The notes below the pieces were generated by a model, which saw only the letters and a list, made by a program, of their open reading frames with translations, ran no database searches and was not told where the DNA came from. The position numbers and the translations under genes are program-made. A DNA stretch of 64,000 nt from Microbacterium sp. RU33B (GTDB taxonomy: Bacteria; Actinomycetota; Actinomycetes; Actinomycetales; Microbacteriaceae): the NCBI RefSeq assembly GCF_900155915.1, contig NZ_FTPO01000002.1:620001-684000 (forward strand), written 5' to 3'. Shown piece by piece: positions 40,636 through 49,199 of the stretch (the first letter of the stretch is position 1; every line of letters begins with the position of its first letter).

Positions 40636-41447
40636 CCGCGCGCACGACGAGGCGCTGGTCGATCGGCATCGCCGTCGACTGGTTCTTCTTCGTGTTCGCC
40701 GGCCTCGCCGCGGTCTGGCTCGCCTACCTCAGCTTCACCGAGGCGTTCACGGTCGGGTGGTGGGGCATCGCCGCCGCCGTCGTCTTCTGGGTGCTGCTCG
40801 CCTACCTCGTGCTCCCGCGGCTGCACCGCATCCTCACGACGATCTACGTGCCGAACTACTTCATCGGCCGCACGCGCACCAGCGACGGCCTTCTCGGCGA
40901 TCCCGTCAACCTCGCGCTGATGGGGGACGGCGATCGGATCGAGGCCGCCCTGCGCTCTGCCGGGTGGACCAAGGCCGACCCCGTGACCCTGGGCTCGTCG
41001 TGGAAGATCATCGTGTCGACACTGACGCGCCGCAGCTACGACGAAGCGCCCGTGAGCCCGCTCTTCCTGTTCTCGCGCCAGCAGGACTTCGCGTACCAGC
41101 AGGAGGTGGACGGCAATCCGTCGCAGCGCCACCACGTGCGGTTCTGGAAATGCCCGGACGACTGGCTGCTCCCGGGCGGGCGACGCGTCGACTGGCTCGC
41201 CGCGGGCACGTTCGACACCTCCGTCGGGCTGTCGCTGTTCACCCTGCAGGTGACGCACAAGATCGACGCCGACACCGATGTCGAGCGCGACCACATCGTG
41301 AGCTCGCTGACGGCGGCCGATCCGCGCATCACCGTCGACGTGATCCCCGACTTCGCCACCGGGTACCACGCGCGCAACGGCGGGGGCGACAGCATCCGCA
41401 CCGACGGCGATCTGCCGATCGTGGACGTGCGGGGGGTGAGCGCATGA
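40632..41447 (+). CDS. Membrane protein with LssY-like C-terminal domain
   Basis: The 271-residue protein begins with two hydrophobic helices (VDWFFFVFAGLAAVWLAYLSF, and WGIAAAVVFWVLLAYLVLPRLH). The soluble remainder resembles the LssY C-terminal domain: DPVNLALMGDGDRIEAALRSAGW, RRSYDEAPVSPLFLFSRQQDFAYQQ, HHVRFWKCPDDWLLPGGRRVDWLAAGTFDTSVG. LssY-type proteins are found near lipid phosphatases; the function is unknown. ATG overlaps the preceding stop (ATGA). Confidence 0.8.
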   Translation: MTARTTRRWSIGIAVDWFFFVFAGLAAVWLAYLSFTEAFTVGWWGIAAAVVFWVLLAYLVLPRLHRILTTIYVPNYFIGRTRTSDGLLGDPVNLALMGDGDRIEAALRSAGWTKADPVTLGSSWKIIVSTLTRRSYDEAPVSPLFLFSRQQDFAYQQEVDGNPSQRHHVRFWKCPDDWLLPGGRRVDWLAAGTFDTSVGLSLFTLQVTHKIDADTDVERDHIVSSLTAADPRITVDVIPDFATGYHARNGGGDSIRTDGDLPIVDVRGVSA

Positions 41448-41959
41448 CCCGCGAGCCCGCCAAGAGGTCGGCCTACGAGCCCGTCGAGCAGCTCCTGGCG
41501 CGCACGGGATACGACCCCGACATGAAGCGCCCGCTCACGATCACAGCCGGGGTGCTCCTCGTGGTGCTCCGTGTGCTGGCCGGCGTCTACGTCATCATCG
41601 ACTTCGGGCTCAACTGGGACTCCGTCATCCGCGACGCGAGCATCGAGATCGACGGCGTCGCGTGGTCGCCGGAGGCCTTGCGCGATTCGTTCGTCGCGTT
41701 CGCCGTGATCCTCGGAGCAGCCCTGCTGATCGACGCGGTCATGGCCCTGCTCGTGTACCGCGGTGTCAACTGGGCGCGCGTACTCGTCATGACGGTGTCC
41801 GTCGTGTCGATCTCCTCGTCGTTCGCGGCGTGGTGGGTGCAGGGGGAGCGGATCCACCTCGACGGCACGTTCCTCACTCTGGCGCTCGACATCCTCGTCC
41901 TGCTCGCCCTCTCCAGCCGCAGTGCGGCGGCGTACGCCCGCCGGAAAGAGAAGCGCTGA
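41444..41959 (+). CDS. Four-helix membrane protein, 171 aa
   Basis: After a 30-residue cytoplasmic start (PVEQLLARTGYDPDMKRPL) the protein has hydrophobic helices ITAGVLLVVLRVLAGVYVIID, SFVAFAVILGAALLIDAVMALLVY, RVLVMTVSVVSISSSFAAWW and LTLALDILVLLALSS, ending in RRKEKR. I do not recognise a specific family. ATG overlaps the preceding stop (ATGA), so it is coupled to the LssY-like gene and probably works with it in the membrane. Confidence 0.75.
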   Translation: MTREPAKRSAYEPVEQLLARTGYDPDMKRPLTITAGVLLVVLRVLAGVYVIIDFGLNWDSVIRDASIEIDGVAWSPEALRDSFVAFAVILGAALLIDAVMALLVYRGVNWARVLVMTVSVVSISSSFAAWWVQGERIHLDGTFLTLALDILVLLALSSRSAAAYARRKEKR

Positions 41960-41962
41960 CGC

Positions 41963-42901
41963 ATGTTCGACAGTCCCCTCTCCGCCTCCGCGTACGACGT
42001 GCTCGGCGTCGACGCCACCGTGGACGACGAGGAGCTCCGACGCTCCTACCGCCTCCGCCTCCGCCAGACGCACCCCGACACCGGAGGCGACGCCGCCGTG
42101 TTCATCCAGGTGCAGCGCGCGTGGGAGCTCGTGGGCACCCCGGAGGCGCGCGCCGCCTACGACCGGGGGCACGGGTTCGGGTCGACGGCTGCCCCCGAGT
42201 ACGCACCGGATGCCCCGTCCTGGCGGCCGCCCGGACGCCCGGTCGACACGCGTCCCCGCGCGCGGTCGCACGGTCAGCCCGGAGGCTGGCGTCGCGAGCG
42301 CTACCTGGAGCTCATCCGGGAATGGGCGGGCCGTGGCGTGACCGTCGAGAATCCCTACGACCCGGCGCTGGTGCGATCGGCGCCCGTGGCCGTGCGCCGA
42401 CTCCTCGCCGACGCGCTCGCCGAGGAGGAGACCGCGCGCACCGTGGCCGACCTCGGCATCGGGTACACCGTGTGGCACGACGTCGCCGCCGGGGGACGCG
42501 GCGATGGACCTGATGTCAAGCTCGACCACATCGTGCTCGGACCGAGCGGCCTCTACGGCATCCTGTCGGAGGACTTCGGCGGACCCGTGCGCGTGCGCCG
42601 CGGCGACCTCATCGGAGACGGCGTGGCCGATCCGCCGATCGCCGGCCTGCTGGCCCGCATCCGGACGGTCGCGCGCGCGGCGGGAGTGCGCTTCGGGGGC
42701 GCGATCGTCGTGCTTCCCGACGAAGACCTGCAGCAGCCCATCGAGGAGCTCGGCAAGGTGCGGGGCCTGCCGGTCGCCGTCGTGTCGCGCTCCGCGCTGT
42801 CGGGCGTGCTGCGCCGCGGCGTCGCGGGATCGCGGTCGATCGGCGGCAACGAGGTCTTCGACGTGCGCACCCGGCTGCAGCAGACCGTCCGCTTCGTCTG
42901 A
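41963..42901 (+). CDS. J-domain protein fused to a NERD-like domain
   Basis: The 312-residue protein starts with a J domain (about 9-68): YDVLGVDATVDDEELRRSYRLRLRQTHPDTGG includes the essential HPD that stimulates Hsp70 ATPase. A linker rich in Pro/Arg follows. The C-terminal half (about 150-300) has YTVWHDVAAGGRGDGPDVKLDHIVLGPSGLYGI, the D-DH-V pattern of nuclease-related NERD domains. No dnaK is in the window. It follows a membrane-protein gene by three bases and may be co-transcribed with it. Confidence 0.78.
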   Translation: MFDSPLSASAYDVLGVDATVDDEELRRSYRLRLRQTHPDTGGDAAVFIQVQRAWELVGTPEARAAYDRGHGFGSTAAPEYAPDAPSWRPPGRPVDTRPRARSHGQPGGWRRERYLELIREWAGRGVTVENPYDPALVRSAPVAVRRLLADALAEEETARTVADLGIGYTVWHDVAAGGRGDGPDVKLDHIVLGPSGLYGILSEDFGGPVRVRRGDLIGDGVADPPIAGLLARIRTVARAAGVRFGGAIVVLPDEDLQQPIEELGKVRGLPVAVVSRSALSGVLRRGVAGSRSIGGNEVFDVRTRLQQTVRFV

Positions 42902-42928
42902 GCGCCGGCCCAGGCGGTCTCCGCCGAC

Positions 42929-44464
42929 TCAGCCCGCGAGGCCGAAGAGGTCGAGCGGGTGCGTCAGCCGCCACCACGCGTCGGGGGGCTCGATGTCGCC
43001 GTCGAGCCGCAGCGCGACCGACGTCGATCCGAACGGGCCGGTGGCGGTGAGGGTGCCGACCTGATCGCCCTGAGCCCGGCTGTCGCCCAGCGAGTACTCG
43101 GTCTCGAGCGTCGCGGCGCCGCCGTTCCACAGGATGACCGGAGCGGCGTCCGCCGTCACGACGTCGGCCCGCGCGCCCCACTTCGTCTCCACGACACCGG
43201 CCGTCGTTCCGGCCGCGACCGTCGTCGTGGGCTGGAGTTCGGCCTCGAGCTGCGCGAAGAGGGCGCGCGTGGCCGCGGAGCGCGCTTCCGGGTCGGGCTG
43301 CGAGAGCACGGATGCCGTGAGACGGATCGTGACGTCGCCCACGACGATGTCTTTCGCCGAGAGCAGGTTGAACCGGTCGAGGGCGCCCGTCTTGATGCCG
43401 AGCACGCCAGGGTCGGCGAGGAGGTCGTTCGTGTTGGTCACCAGACCTGCGCCGGGGAGCTCGACCGACGGGGTGCGCACGATCTCGGCGATGACGGGGT
43501 TCGCGAGGGCCTTCGTCGCCAGGATCAGCAGCGCCTCGTTCGTGGCGACGTTGTCCGTGTCGAAGCCGGTCGGCTCGACGACCGTGATGCCCGGTACGCC
43601 GTGCGAGGCGAGCCACTCGTTCGCAGCGCGCGCGAACACGGCGTCGGACGGCCAGAGGTTGCTCGCGAGGCGGTCGGCGTAGTTGTTGGCCGAGCCGATC
43701 AGCATGCCCTGGAGCAGCTGGTACTGCGTCAGCGAGCCTCCCACGGGGACGTTCAGCGCGGACTCGCCGCGGTTGCGGTAGCCCTGGTACTGCGAGCGGT
43801 CGTTCGCGGTGAAGCGGTACTCCGGCCCGGTCTCGCCGACGGCGAGCGGCATCTCCTCGAGCACGAGGAGGGCCGTGACGACCTTCGTGATGCTCGCGAT
43901 CTCCTGGGGCTCGGCGCTGCTGGACAGCGACCCGGAGATGCCCCGCACGGCGATGCCGGCACTGCCCTCGGCGGGCCACACCGGCGCGGCCGCGGGAGCG
44001 GCGACCGGCTCGACCTGCACGGCCGTGACCTCGGGGGCGACGGCGTGGAGCGGCCACAGGAGGGTCGTCGCCCCGTAGACGCCGAACAGCGCGAGGATCA
44101 GCAGGATCGGGATGATGACGCCCGGGCGGAAGGGCGACCGGCGCGGCGCGGAGGCCAGCAGATCGGCCGACGCGGGGGCCAGCGCGGAGCCGGTGGCGTC
44201 CGCCGTGAGCGCCGGGCGTGCGCCGGTGGCGACGACCGACTCGTCGACCCACGCGAAGGCGACCTTCGCGGGGGCGGGAGCCTTGCCCGCCGTGCCCGGC
44301 GTGGGCGAGGTGCGTGGCGGCAGCACCGAATGCGCATCCCGGTCGCGCGCCGCGGGGGCGACCACAGGGTCGGCCACGAGGATCGCGGTCGCGTCCGCGG
44401 CATCCGTCTGATCCGTCGCGCGCAGCGAGCGGCGCGTCGGCGGGGGGACGTCGGCGGGGGTCAC
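42929..44464 (-). CDS. D-alanyl-D-alanine carboxypeptidase (PBP5 type)
   Basis: The 511-residue protein is a membrane-anchored D,D-peptidase that trims peptidoglycan stem peptides. An unusual cytoplasmic N-terminal stretch of about 115 residues precedes one TM helix (VIIPILLILALFGVYGATTLL). The outer domain has all three penicillin-binding boxes: SITK (EIASITKVV), SAN (GSANNYAD) and KTG (GIKTGALD). The GTG start is six bases after a TATTTT box, so it may be leaderless. The promoter is back to back with that of the ykoEDC operon. Confidence 0.9.
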   Translation of the reverse strand: MTPADVPPPTRRSLRATDQTDAADATAILVADPVVAPAARDRDAHSVLPPRTSPTPGTAGKAPAPAKVAFAWVDESVVATGARPALTADATGSALAPASADLLASAPRRSPFRPGVIIPILLILALFGVYGATTLLWPLHAVAPEVTAVQVEPVAAPAAAPVWPAEGSAGIAVRGISGSLSSSAEPQEIASITKVVTALLVLEEMPLAVGETGPEYRFTANDRSQYQGYRNRGESALNVPVGGSLTQYQLLQGMLIGSANNYADRLASNLWPSDAVFARAANEWLASHGVPGITVVEPTGFDTDNVATNEALLILATKALANPVIAEIVRTPSVELPGAGLVTNTNDLLADPGVLGIKTGALDRFNLLSAKDIVVGDVTIRLTASVLSQPDPEARSAATRALFAQLEAELQPTTTVAAGTTAGVVETKWGARADVVTADAAPVILWNGGAATLETEYSLGDSRAQGDQVGTLTATGPFGSTSVALRLDGDIEPPDAWWRLTHPLDLFGLAG

Positions 44465-44470
44465 CCGCCC

Positions 44471-44476
44471 AAAATA
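44471..44476 (-). promoter_or_regulatory. Leaderless-type -10 box TATTTT
   Basis: Reads TATTTT on the minus strand and ends six bases before the carboxypeptidase GTG. It is 17 bases from the opposite-strand TATACT box, so the two promoters overlap. Confidence 0.55.
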
Positions 44477-44493
44477 CCCCGACTCGGCGTCTG

Positions 44494-44499
44494 TATACT
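44494..44499 (+). promoter_or_regulatory. -10 box TATACT of the ykoEDC operon
   Basis: TATACT just precedes the TPP riboswitch, which would begin 6-8 bases downstream in the transcript. Confidence 0.6.
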
Positions 44500-44505
44500 C
44501 ATCGG

Positions 44506-44596
44506 GTCACACACGGGAGTCCGGTGAGCCGGGCTGAGAGGAAGCGATCCACGCTTCGACCGTCGAACCTGATCTGGGTCATGCCAGCGCAGGGAG
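44506..44596 (+). promoter_or_regulatory. TPP (thi-box) riboswitch
   Basis: The conserved pyrimidine-sensor core GGGCTGAGAGG is present, followed by a variable hairpin (GAAGCGATCCACGCTTC), then ACCTGATCTGGGTCATGCCA and GCGCAGGGA, the pyrophosphate-sensor helices. The 5' and 3' strands (CACACGGGAGTCCGG) close P1. When thiamine pyrophosphate binds, expression of the downstream genes is expected to fall. The ribosome-binding site GGAGGAGAG for ykoE lies immediately after the aptamer, so control is probably by masking translation. Confidence 0.93.
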
Positions 44597-44605
44597 GAGA
44601 GATCG

Positions 44606-45232
44606 ATGAGCATTTCCACGTCCCCATCCACCGATCGGACGACCACGGGCCGGTTCCGCTGGCGCGTCGTCGACATCGTCGTCGCCAGCGTCCTCGGCGT
44701 CGCCGCGGGTCTGATCTTCCTGCTCTGGAACATCGGGTACCTCGGGCCGAAGAGTCTGCTGGAGCCACTGCTGCCGGGACTGCAGGGTCTGCTCGACGGA
44801 CCGTGGCTGTTCGCCGGCGTGCTCGGCGCACTCATCATCCGAAAGCCGGGCGCGGCGCTGTACACCGAGACGCTGGCGGCGGTCGTGTCGGCCCTCGTCG
44901 GCAACCAGTGGGGCGGCTTCCTCACCCTCGAGGCGGGCCTCGTGCAGGGACTCGGGGCGGAGGTCGTGTTCCTGATCTTCGCCTACCGCCTCTGGAACCT
45001 CCCCGTCGCGATCCTGGCGGGTGCGGGCGCCGCGCTGTTCGGCGGCGTCAACAACCTGATCCTCTGGTACGCCGGGGCCGATACGACGTTCACGGTCGTC
45101 TATCTGATCGCCACGATCGTGTCGGGTGCGGTGATCGCCGGCGCACTGTCGTGGGTGCTCGCGCGAGGGCTCGCCGCGACGGGAGCGCTCGACCGGTTCG
45201 CGTCCGGTCGCGAACGCCGCGTCCGCGTCTGA
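44606..45232 (+). CDS. ykoE: ECF transporter S component YkoE (thiamine precursor)
   Basis: The 208-residue protein has about six hydrophobic helices. The sequence WRVVDIVVASVLGVAAGLIFLLWN, then GPWLFAGVLGALIIRKPGAALYTETLAAVVSALVGNQWG is typical of YkoE, the substrate-binding subunit of the YkoEDC importer for the HMP moiety of thiamine. The riboswitch directly upstream supports this. It is followed by genes for the energising ATPase and the T component, the complete operon. Confidence 0.9.
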   Translation: MSISTSPSTDRTTTGRFRWRVVDIVVASVLGVAAGLIFLLWNIGYLGPKSLLEPLLPGLQGLLDGPWLFAGVLGALIIRKPGAALYTETLAAVVSALVGNQWGGFLTLEAGLVQGLGAEVVFLIFAYRLWNLPVAILAGAGAALFGGVNNLILWYAGADTTFTVVYLIATIVSGAVIAGALSWVLARGLAATGALDRFASGRERRVRV

Positions 45233-45237
45233 CGTCG

Positions 45238-46707
45238 GTGACCGACGAGCCGCGTCGCGGTGCCGTCGAGGCCCGCGGGTGGGGCTGGCGGCACGCCTCG
45301 CGTCGTGCGTGGGCGCTGCGGGATGTCTCGTTCCGCATCGACCCGGGCGAGCGCGTGCTGCTGCTCGGCGCGTCCGGATCGGGCAAGTCCACCCTTCTGC
45401 ACGGCCTGGCCGGTGTGCTCGGCGGTGACGAGGAGGGCGAGCAGACCGGCGAGCTCCGCGTCGACGGGGCGCCGGCGGCGGGTGCGCGCGGCCGGGCCGG
45501 ACTCGTGCTGCAGGACCCCGATTCGCAGGTGATCCTGGCGCGCGTCGGAGACGACGCCGCCTTCGGCTGCGAGAACCTGGGCGTCCCGCGCGACGAGATC
45601 TGGCTTCGGGTGGGGGCGGCGCTGGACGCCGTCGGGCTCGATGTGCCGCTGGACCGCCCTACGAAGGCGCTGTCGGGCGGGCAGAAGCAGCGGCTCGCCC
45701 TGGCGGGCGCTCTGGCCATGCAGCCCGGCATCCTGCTGCTCGACGAGCCGACCGCGAACCTCGACCCGGCGGGCGTCGCCGAGGTCCGCGACGCGGTCGC
45801 CGCCCTCCTCGCGCATCGTGCGACCACGCTCGTCGTCGTCGAGCACCGCGTCGAGGTGTGGCTGCCGCTCGTCGACCGCGTGATCGTCCTCGGGGAGGGC
45901 GGCGTGATCGCCGACGGGTCACCGGATGCCGTTCTCGGCCGCGAGGGCCGAAGCCTCGCCGCGGCGGGGGTGTGGGTGCCCGGCATCCCGCCCGCGCTGC
46001 CGCCTCCGCCCGCGCGCGCCCCCGGAGCGCCCCTCCTCACGGCGCGCGGGCTCGCCGTCGCGCGCGTGCGCGGCGTCGCGGTCGCCGACGGGATCGACCT
46101 CGAGGTGCGCGCCGGCTCGGCGCTCGCGATCACCGGACCCAACGGAGCAGGCAAGTCGACGCTCGGCCTCACCGTCGCCGGGCTCCTCGCCCCCGCATCC
46201 GGTTCGCTCACCGCCTCGCCGGTGCTCGCCGCCGGCGCCACCGCCGAGCCGATCCGCTGGCGCTCGCGGGAGCTGCTGACCCGCATCGGCACGGTCTTCC
46301 AGGATCCCGAGCACCAGCTGCTCGCCACGACCGTGCGTGCGGAGCTGGAGGTCGGTCCACACGCCCTCGGCCTCGACCCGGCCGTCACGGGGCGGCGCGT
46401 CGACGAGCTCCTGGAGCGACTGCGGCTCACGCGTCTCGCGGAGGCCAATCCGTACACGCTGTCCGGCGGGGAGAAGCGGCGGCTCACGGTGGCCGCCGCA
46501 CTCGCGACCGCGCCGCGCGTGCTCGTGCTGGACGAGCCCACCTTCGGCCAGGACGCCCGCACGTGGGCCGAGCTCGTCACCCTGCTGGCGCGGCTGCGCG
46601 ATGGGACGGATGCCGAGGAGGGCTCGGCGATCGTCGCGATCACGCACGACCACGCCGTGATCGACGCGCTGCGCGCGGACCGCTACGAGCTGCGGGGCCC
46701 CTCGTGA
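45238..46707 (+). CDS. ykoD: ECF transporter ATPase with two ABC domains (YkoD type)
   Basis: The 489-residue protein has two ABC units. The first has Walker A GASGSGKSTLLHGL, signature LSGGQKQRLALAGAL and Walker B ILLLDEPTANLDP; the second has GPNGAGKSTLGLTV, LSGGEKRRLTVAAAL and VLVLDEPTFGQDA. It hydrolyses ATP to drive the S component YkoE via the T component. GTG 45238 starts 5 bases after the ykoE stop. Confidence 0.9.
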   Translation: MTDEPRRGAVEARGWGWRHASRRAWALRDVSFRIDPGERVLLLGASGSGKSTLLHGLAGVLGGDEEGEQTGELRVDGAPAAGARGRAGLVLQDPDSQVILARVGDDAAFGCENLGVPRDEIWLRVGAALDAVGLDVPLDRPTKALSGGQKQRLALAGALAMQPGILLLDEPTANLDPAGVAEVRDAVAALLAHRATTLVVVEHRVEVWLPLVDRVIVLGEGGVIADGSPDAVLGREGRSLAAAGVWVPGIPPALPPPPARAPGAPLLTARGLAVARVRGVAVADGIDLEVRAGSALAITGPNGAGKSTLGLTVAGLLAPASGSLTASPVLAAGATAEPIRWRSRELLTRIGTVFQDPEHQLLATTVRAELEVGPHALGLDPAVTGRRVDELLERLRLTRLAEANPYTLSGGEKRRLTVAAALATAPRVLVLDEPTFGQDARTWAELVTLLARLRDGTDAEEGSAIVAITHDHAVIDALRADRYELRGPS

Positions 46708-46712
46708 GGCCG

Positions 46713-46739
46713 GGGTCTGCCGGGTCTGCCGGGTCTGAA
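46713..46739 (+). repeat. Three 9-bp direct repeats
   Basis: Two GGGTCTGCC units and a third reading GGGTCTGAA lie in tandem between the ATPase and T-component genes. They are probably slippage-type duplications. Confidence 0.6.
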
Positions 46740-46849
46740 TGGAGGACATGGTGCGGACGGAGGATGCTTCTGCGGGCATCCGTCCTCCCTTCGCACCAGC
46801 GCCTCCGTTCGCACCCCCGCCGAATGCTCCCGAGGGTCGAGGCATCCGG

Positions 46850-47638
46850 ATGACCCTGCTCGAGTCCCACGCCCGCGAAGGGGCGTTCGCACGCATCAAC
46901 CCCGTCGCGAAGCTCGGTGCGAGTGCGCTCATCGCGCTGCCGCTCATCCTGACGCTCGATGTCGTGTCGGCCGCGGTCGCGCTGGCCCTCGAGCTGCTGC
47001 TGTTCCCGTTCGCGGGCATCGGATGGCGCGAGTTCTGGGTGCGCACGTGGCCCGTGTGGATCGCGGCCCCCCTGACCGCGCTGACGATCGCGCTGTACGG
47101 CGAGGCATCCGGCACCGTCTACGCGGAGTGGTTCGTCGTGCGCATCAGCGAAGGTTCGCTCGAGCTCGCGCTCGCGACGTTCTTCCGCGTGCTCGCGATC
47201 GCGCTCCCCTCGGTCGTCCTGTTCGTCACCGTCGACCCCACCGACCTCGCCGACGGGCTCGCCCAGATCCTCCGGCTCCCGGCGCGGTTCGTGCTCGGCG
47301 CCCTCGCCGGGCTGCGCATGGTCGGACTCTTCCTCGACGACTGGCGCGCCCTCGAACTCGCCCGACGGGCGCGCGGGGTGGCCGACCGCGGCCGCATCCG
47401 GCGCTTCCTGGGGATGGCCTTCGCGCTGCTGGTGCTCTCGATCCGTCGCGGATCGAAGCTCGCGACCGCGATGGAGGCGCGCGGATTCGGTGCTCCCGGC
47501 CGGCGCACGTGTGCGCGGGAGTCGACGTTCGGTAGACGCGAGTGGATGCTGCTCGCGCTCGGTGCGGCGATCTCCGCCGTGGCGGTGACGGCCGCCGTTC
47601 TCACCGGGTCGTGGAACTTCATCCTCGGACCCGGCTGA
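46850..47638 (+). CDS. ykoC: ECF transporter T component (YkoC type)
   Basis: The 262-residue protein spans the membrane about five times (LGASALIALPLILTL, AVALALELLLFPF, SVVLFVTVDPTDL and later helices). The coupling-helix signature of T components, an Ala-Arg-Gly motif, is visible twice as RRARGVADRGR and MEARGFG. It links the S component to the ATPases. ATG 46850 matches family starts (MTLLESHAREGAFARINPVAKL) with GAGG 7 bases upstream; ATG 46739 would add 37 Pro-rich residues. Confidence 0.85.
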   Translation: MTLLESHAREGAFARINPVAKLGASALIALPLILTLDVVSAAVALALELLLFPFAGIGWREFWVRTWPVWIAAPLTALTIALYGEASGTVYAEWFVVRISEGSLELALATFFRVLAIALPSVVLFVTVDPTDLADGLAQILRLPARFVLGALAGLRMVGLFLDDWRALELARRARGVADRGRIRRFLGMAFALLVLSIRRGSKLATAMEARGFGAPGRRTCARESTFGRREWMLLALGAAISAVAVTAAVLTGSWNFILGPG

Positions 47639-47647
47639 GCCCTCGCA

Positions 47648-48373
47648 TCAGGTCGCGTTCCACAGCTCCCGGTAATAGGCCAGGCGCTCGTGGTCGGGCG
47701 CGACCCCGTAGGCCTCGAGGAGCGCGTCCTCCCATCCGGGCCCGTAGTTCCACTCCGTCGACATCGCCGCGACGGCGATGTCGCCCCACCGGTCGCCCGT
47801 GCCGAGCAGGCCCAGATCGACGTGCGCGAGCCAGCGCCCGTCGTCGCCCAGCAGGGTGTTGGGGCAGCAGGCATCCGCATGGCACACGACGAGGCGGTCG
47901 ATCGGAGGTGCCGTGCGCAGGTCGTCGGGAACCCGGATGCCGCGCCCCGCGGCGTTCGCGATGCGGCGCTCCACGCTCCAGTCGAAGGCACAGTCCTCGA
48001 CCGGGAGCGCATCGTGCAGGGCGCGCAGTCCTTCGCCGACCGCCCGCACGGCGACGGCGGGCGCGGCGATCCAGCGCGGATCGACGGCGGAGAGCCCGGG
48101 GAGCGCGGCGGTCACGAGCCATTCGTGGGTGTCGTCGGCGCCGGCCTCGAGAATGCGGGGCACGGTGAGCCATCCGCCCGCCCACCGCAGCCGCTCGGCC
48201 TCGCCGGCCATCGTCGACTCGGCGTTGCGGGGGCCGAACTTGAGGAAGCGGTCGTCGTCCGTGCGGAACGTCACGCCGCCGAGATCGTTGCGCCACACCG
48301 GGGTGAGGGCGGCGCCTCGCGCGAGGAGCGCGACCCGCGGATCGACGGGGAGCGGCTCGGACGGGATGGTCAC
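47648..48373 (-). CDS. Aminoglycoside phosphotransferase-family kinase (APH(3')-like)
   Basis: The 241-residue protein has the kinase-type fold of aminoglycoside 3'-phosphotransferases. Visible are FRTDDDRFLKFG (ATP-binding Lys), RLRWAGGWLTVPRILE, the catalytic loop VVCHADACCPNTLLG (usual form HGDxxxxN, here HAD) and the metal-binding VDLGLLGTGDRWGDIAVA. The His-Ala-Asp-Ala change from HGDA leaves the catalytic Asp. Substrate is unknown; such chromosomal relatives often do not confer resistance. GTG 48373 is supported by GGAGG nearby. Confidence 0.85.
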   Translation of the reverse strand: MTIPSEPLPVDPRVALLARGAALTPVWRNDLGGVTFRTDDDRFLKFGPRNAESTMAGEAERLRWAGGWLTVPRILEAGADDTHEWLVTAALPGLSAVDPRWIAAPAVAVRAVGEGLRALHDALPVEDCAFDWSVERRIANAAGRGIRVPDDLRTAPPIDRLVVCHADACCPNTLLGDDGRWLAHVDLGLLGTGDRWGDIAVAAMSTEWNYGPGWEDALLEAYGVAPDHERLAYYRELWNAT

Positions 48374-48548
48374 GCCTCCATCCTGCCCGCGCGTGAGGCC
48401 GGCGGCGGCCCACGCGTGCACGGATGCGGAGACGGGGCGGGGCACGCCGGGCGGCGCGGGTGAGCGGCGGCGTGTCGGATGCCCGCTCCGCAGGCGTGCA
48501 CGCGCGCGGCGAGCGCGCCTTCGGCCGCCCGCATGGTGGGATGGACCC

Positions 48549-49067
48549 GTGGACAGTGCGACGATCTCCCGACGGCAGGGCCCGCTGTCCGCCCTGGAGG
48601 GAACCGCGCCGGCGCTGGCGATCGGGGATGTCGCAGTGCGGCACGTGCGTCTGGATCCGACGGGGATCTCGCTGCACTTCGCCGACGCGCCCGGGGGCTT
48701 CGTCCCGTGGAGCGACACCCGCGAGATCGCGCTCGGTCTTCCGACGACGCTGTGGCCGCATCCGGCGATCGGCGACACGGTCTGGCCGACGATCGAAGGG
48801 CTCCTCAGCGGCGGCGCCGCCACCGAGTCGCTGTCCGAGACGCCGACCTTCCCGTTCCGCCTCACGACCGGGCAGTCCGACGTCGTGGAGTGGCCGCTGA
48901 CCCCCCACTACCTCTCGGGCTACCGCCGCCGCGACGCCCGGGCGGCCACCCGGCTCGTCGACTACCTCGTCGCGCATCCCGACGCGCGCGTGCTCCTGGC
49001 TCAGCCCGTCGCACTCCTGGAGCGCATCACGGCCCTGCTGCGCACCGTGCCTCCGATCGGCCGCTAG
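48549..49067 (+). CDS. Hypothetical protein, 172 aa
   Basis: The soluble protein of 172 residues starts with GTG 48549 (MDSATISRRQGPLSALEG). A short alpha/beta pattern follows: VAVRHVRLDPTGISLHFADAP, then GGFVPWSDTREIALGLPTTLWPH and TRLVDYLVAHPDARVLLAQP. I do not recognise a family. Codon use fits the neighbours and it is bracketed by real genes, so it is probably expressed. Confidence 0.65.
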   Translation: MDSATISRRQGPLSALEGTAPALAIGDVAVRHVRLDPTGISLHFADAPGGFVPWSDTREIALGLPTTLWPHPAIGDTVWPTIEGLLSGGAATESLSETPTFPFRLTTGQSDVVEWPLTPHYLSGYRRRDARAATRLVDYLVAHPDARVLLAQPVALLERITALLRTVPPIGR

Positions 49068-49152
49068 ACCGAGCGCTGCATGCCATCGCCCTCCGGCGCT
49101 AGCCTGGGGCGGATGCCGCGCCCCGGTCATCGCGGTGGAACTCGGTCCCGCG

Positions 49153-49158
49153 TATGCT
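49153..49158 (+). promoter_or_regulatory. -10 box TATGCT of the SDR/hydratase run
   Basis: TATGCT lies 41 bases before the SDR ATG, leaving room for the ribosome-binding site AAGGAGAA. A separate TAGCCT at 49100 precedes an in-frame ATG at 49113. Confidence 0.5.
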
Positions 49159-49199
49159 GGCACGGGGTGCCGAGGCATCCGGACTTCGAAGGAGAATCC

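Noticed and set aside
47648..48373. Acquired aminoglycoside resistance gene
   Set aside because: GC and codon use match the chromosome and the catalytic loop differs from resistance enzymes; treated as a family member of unknown substrate.
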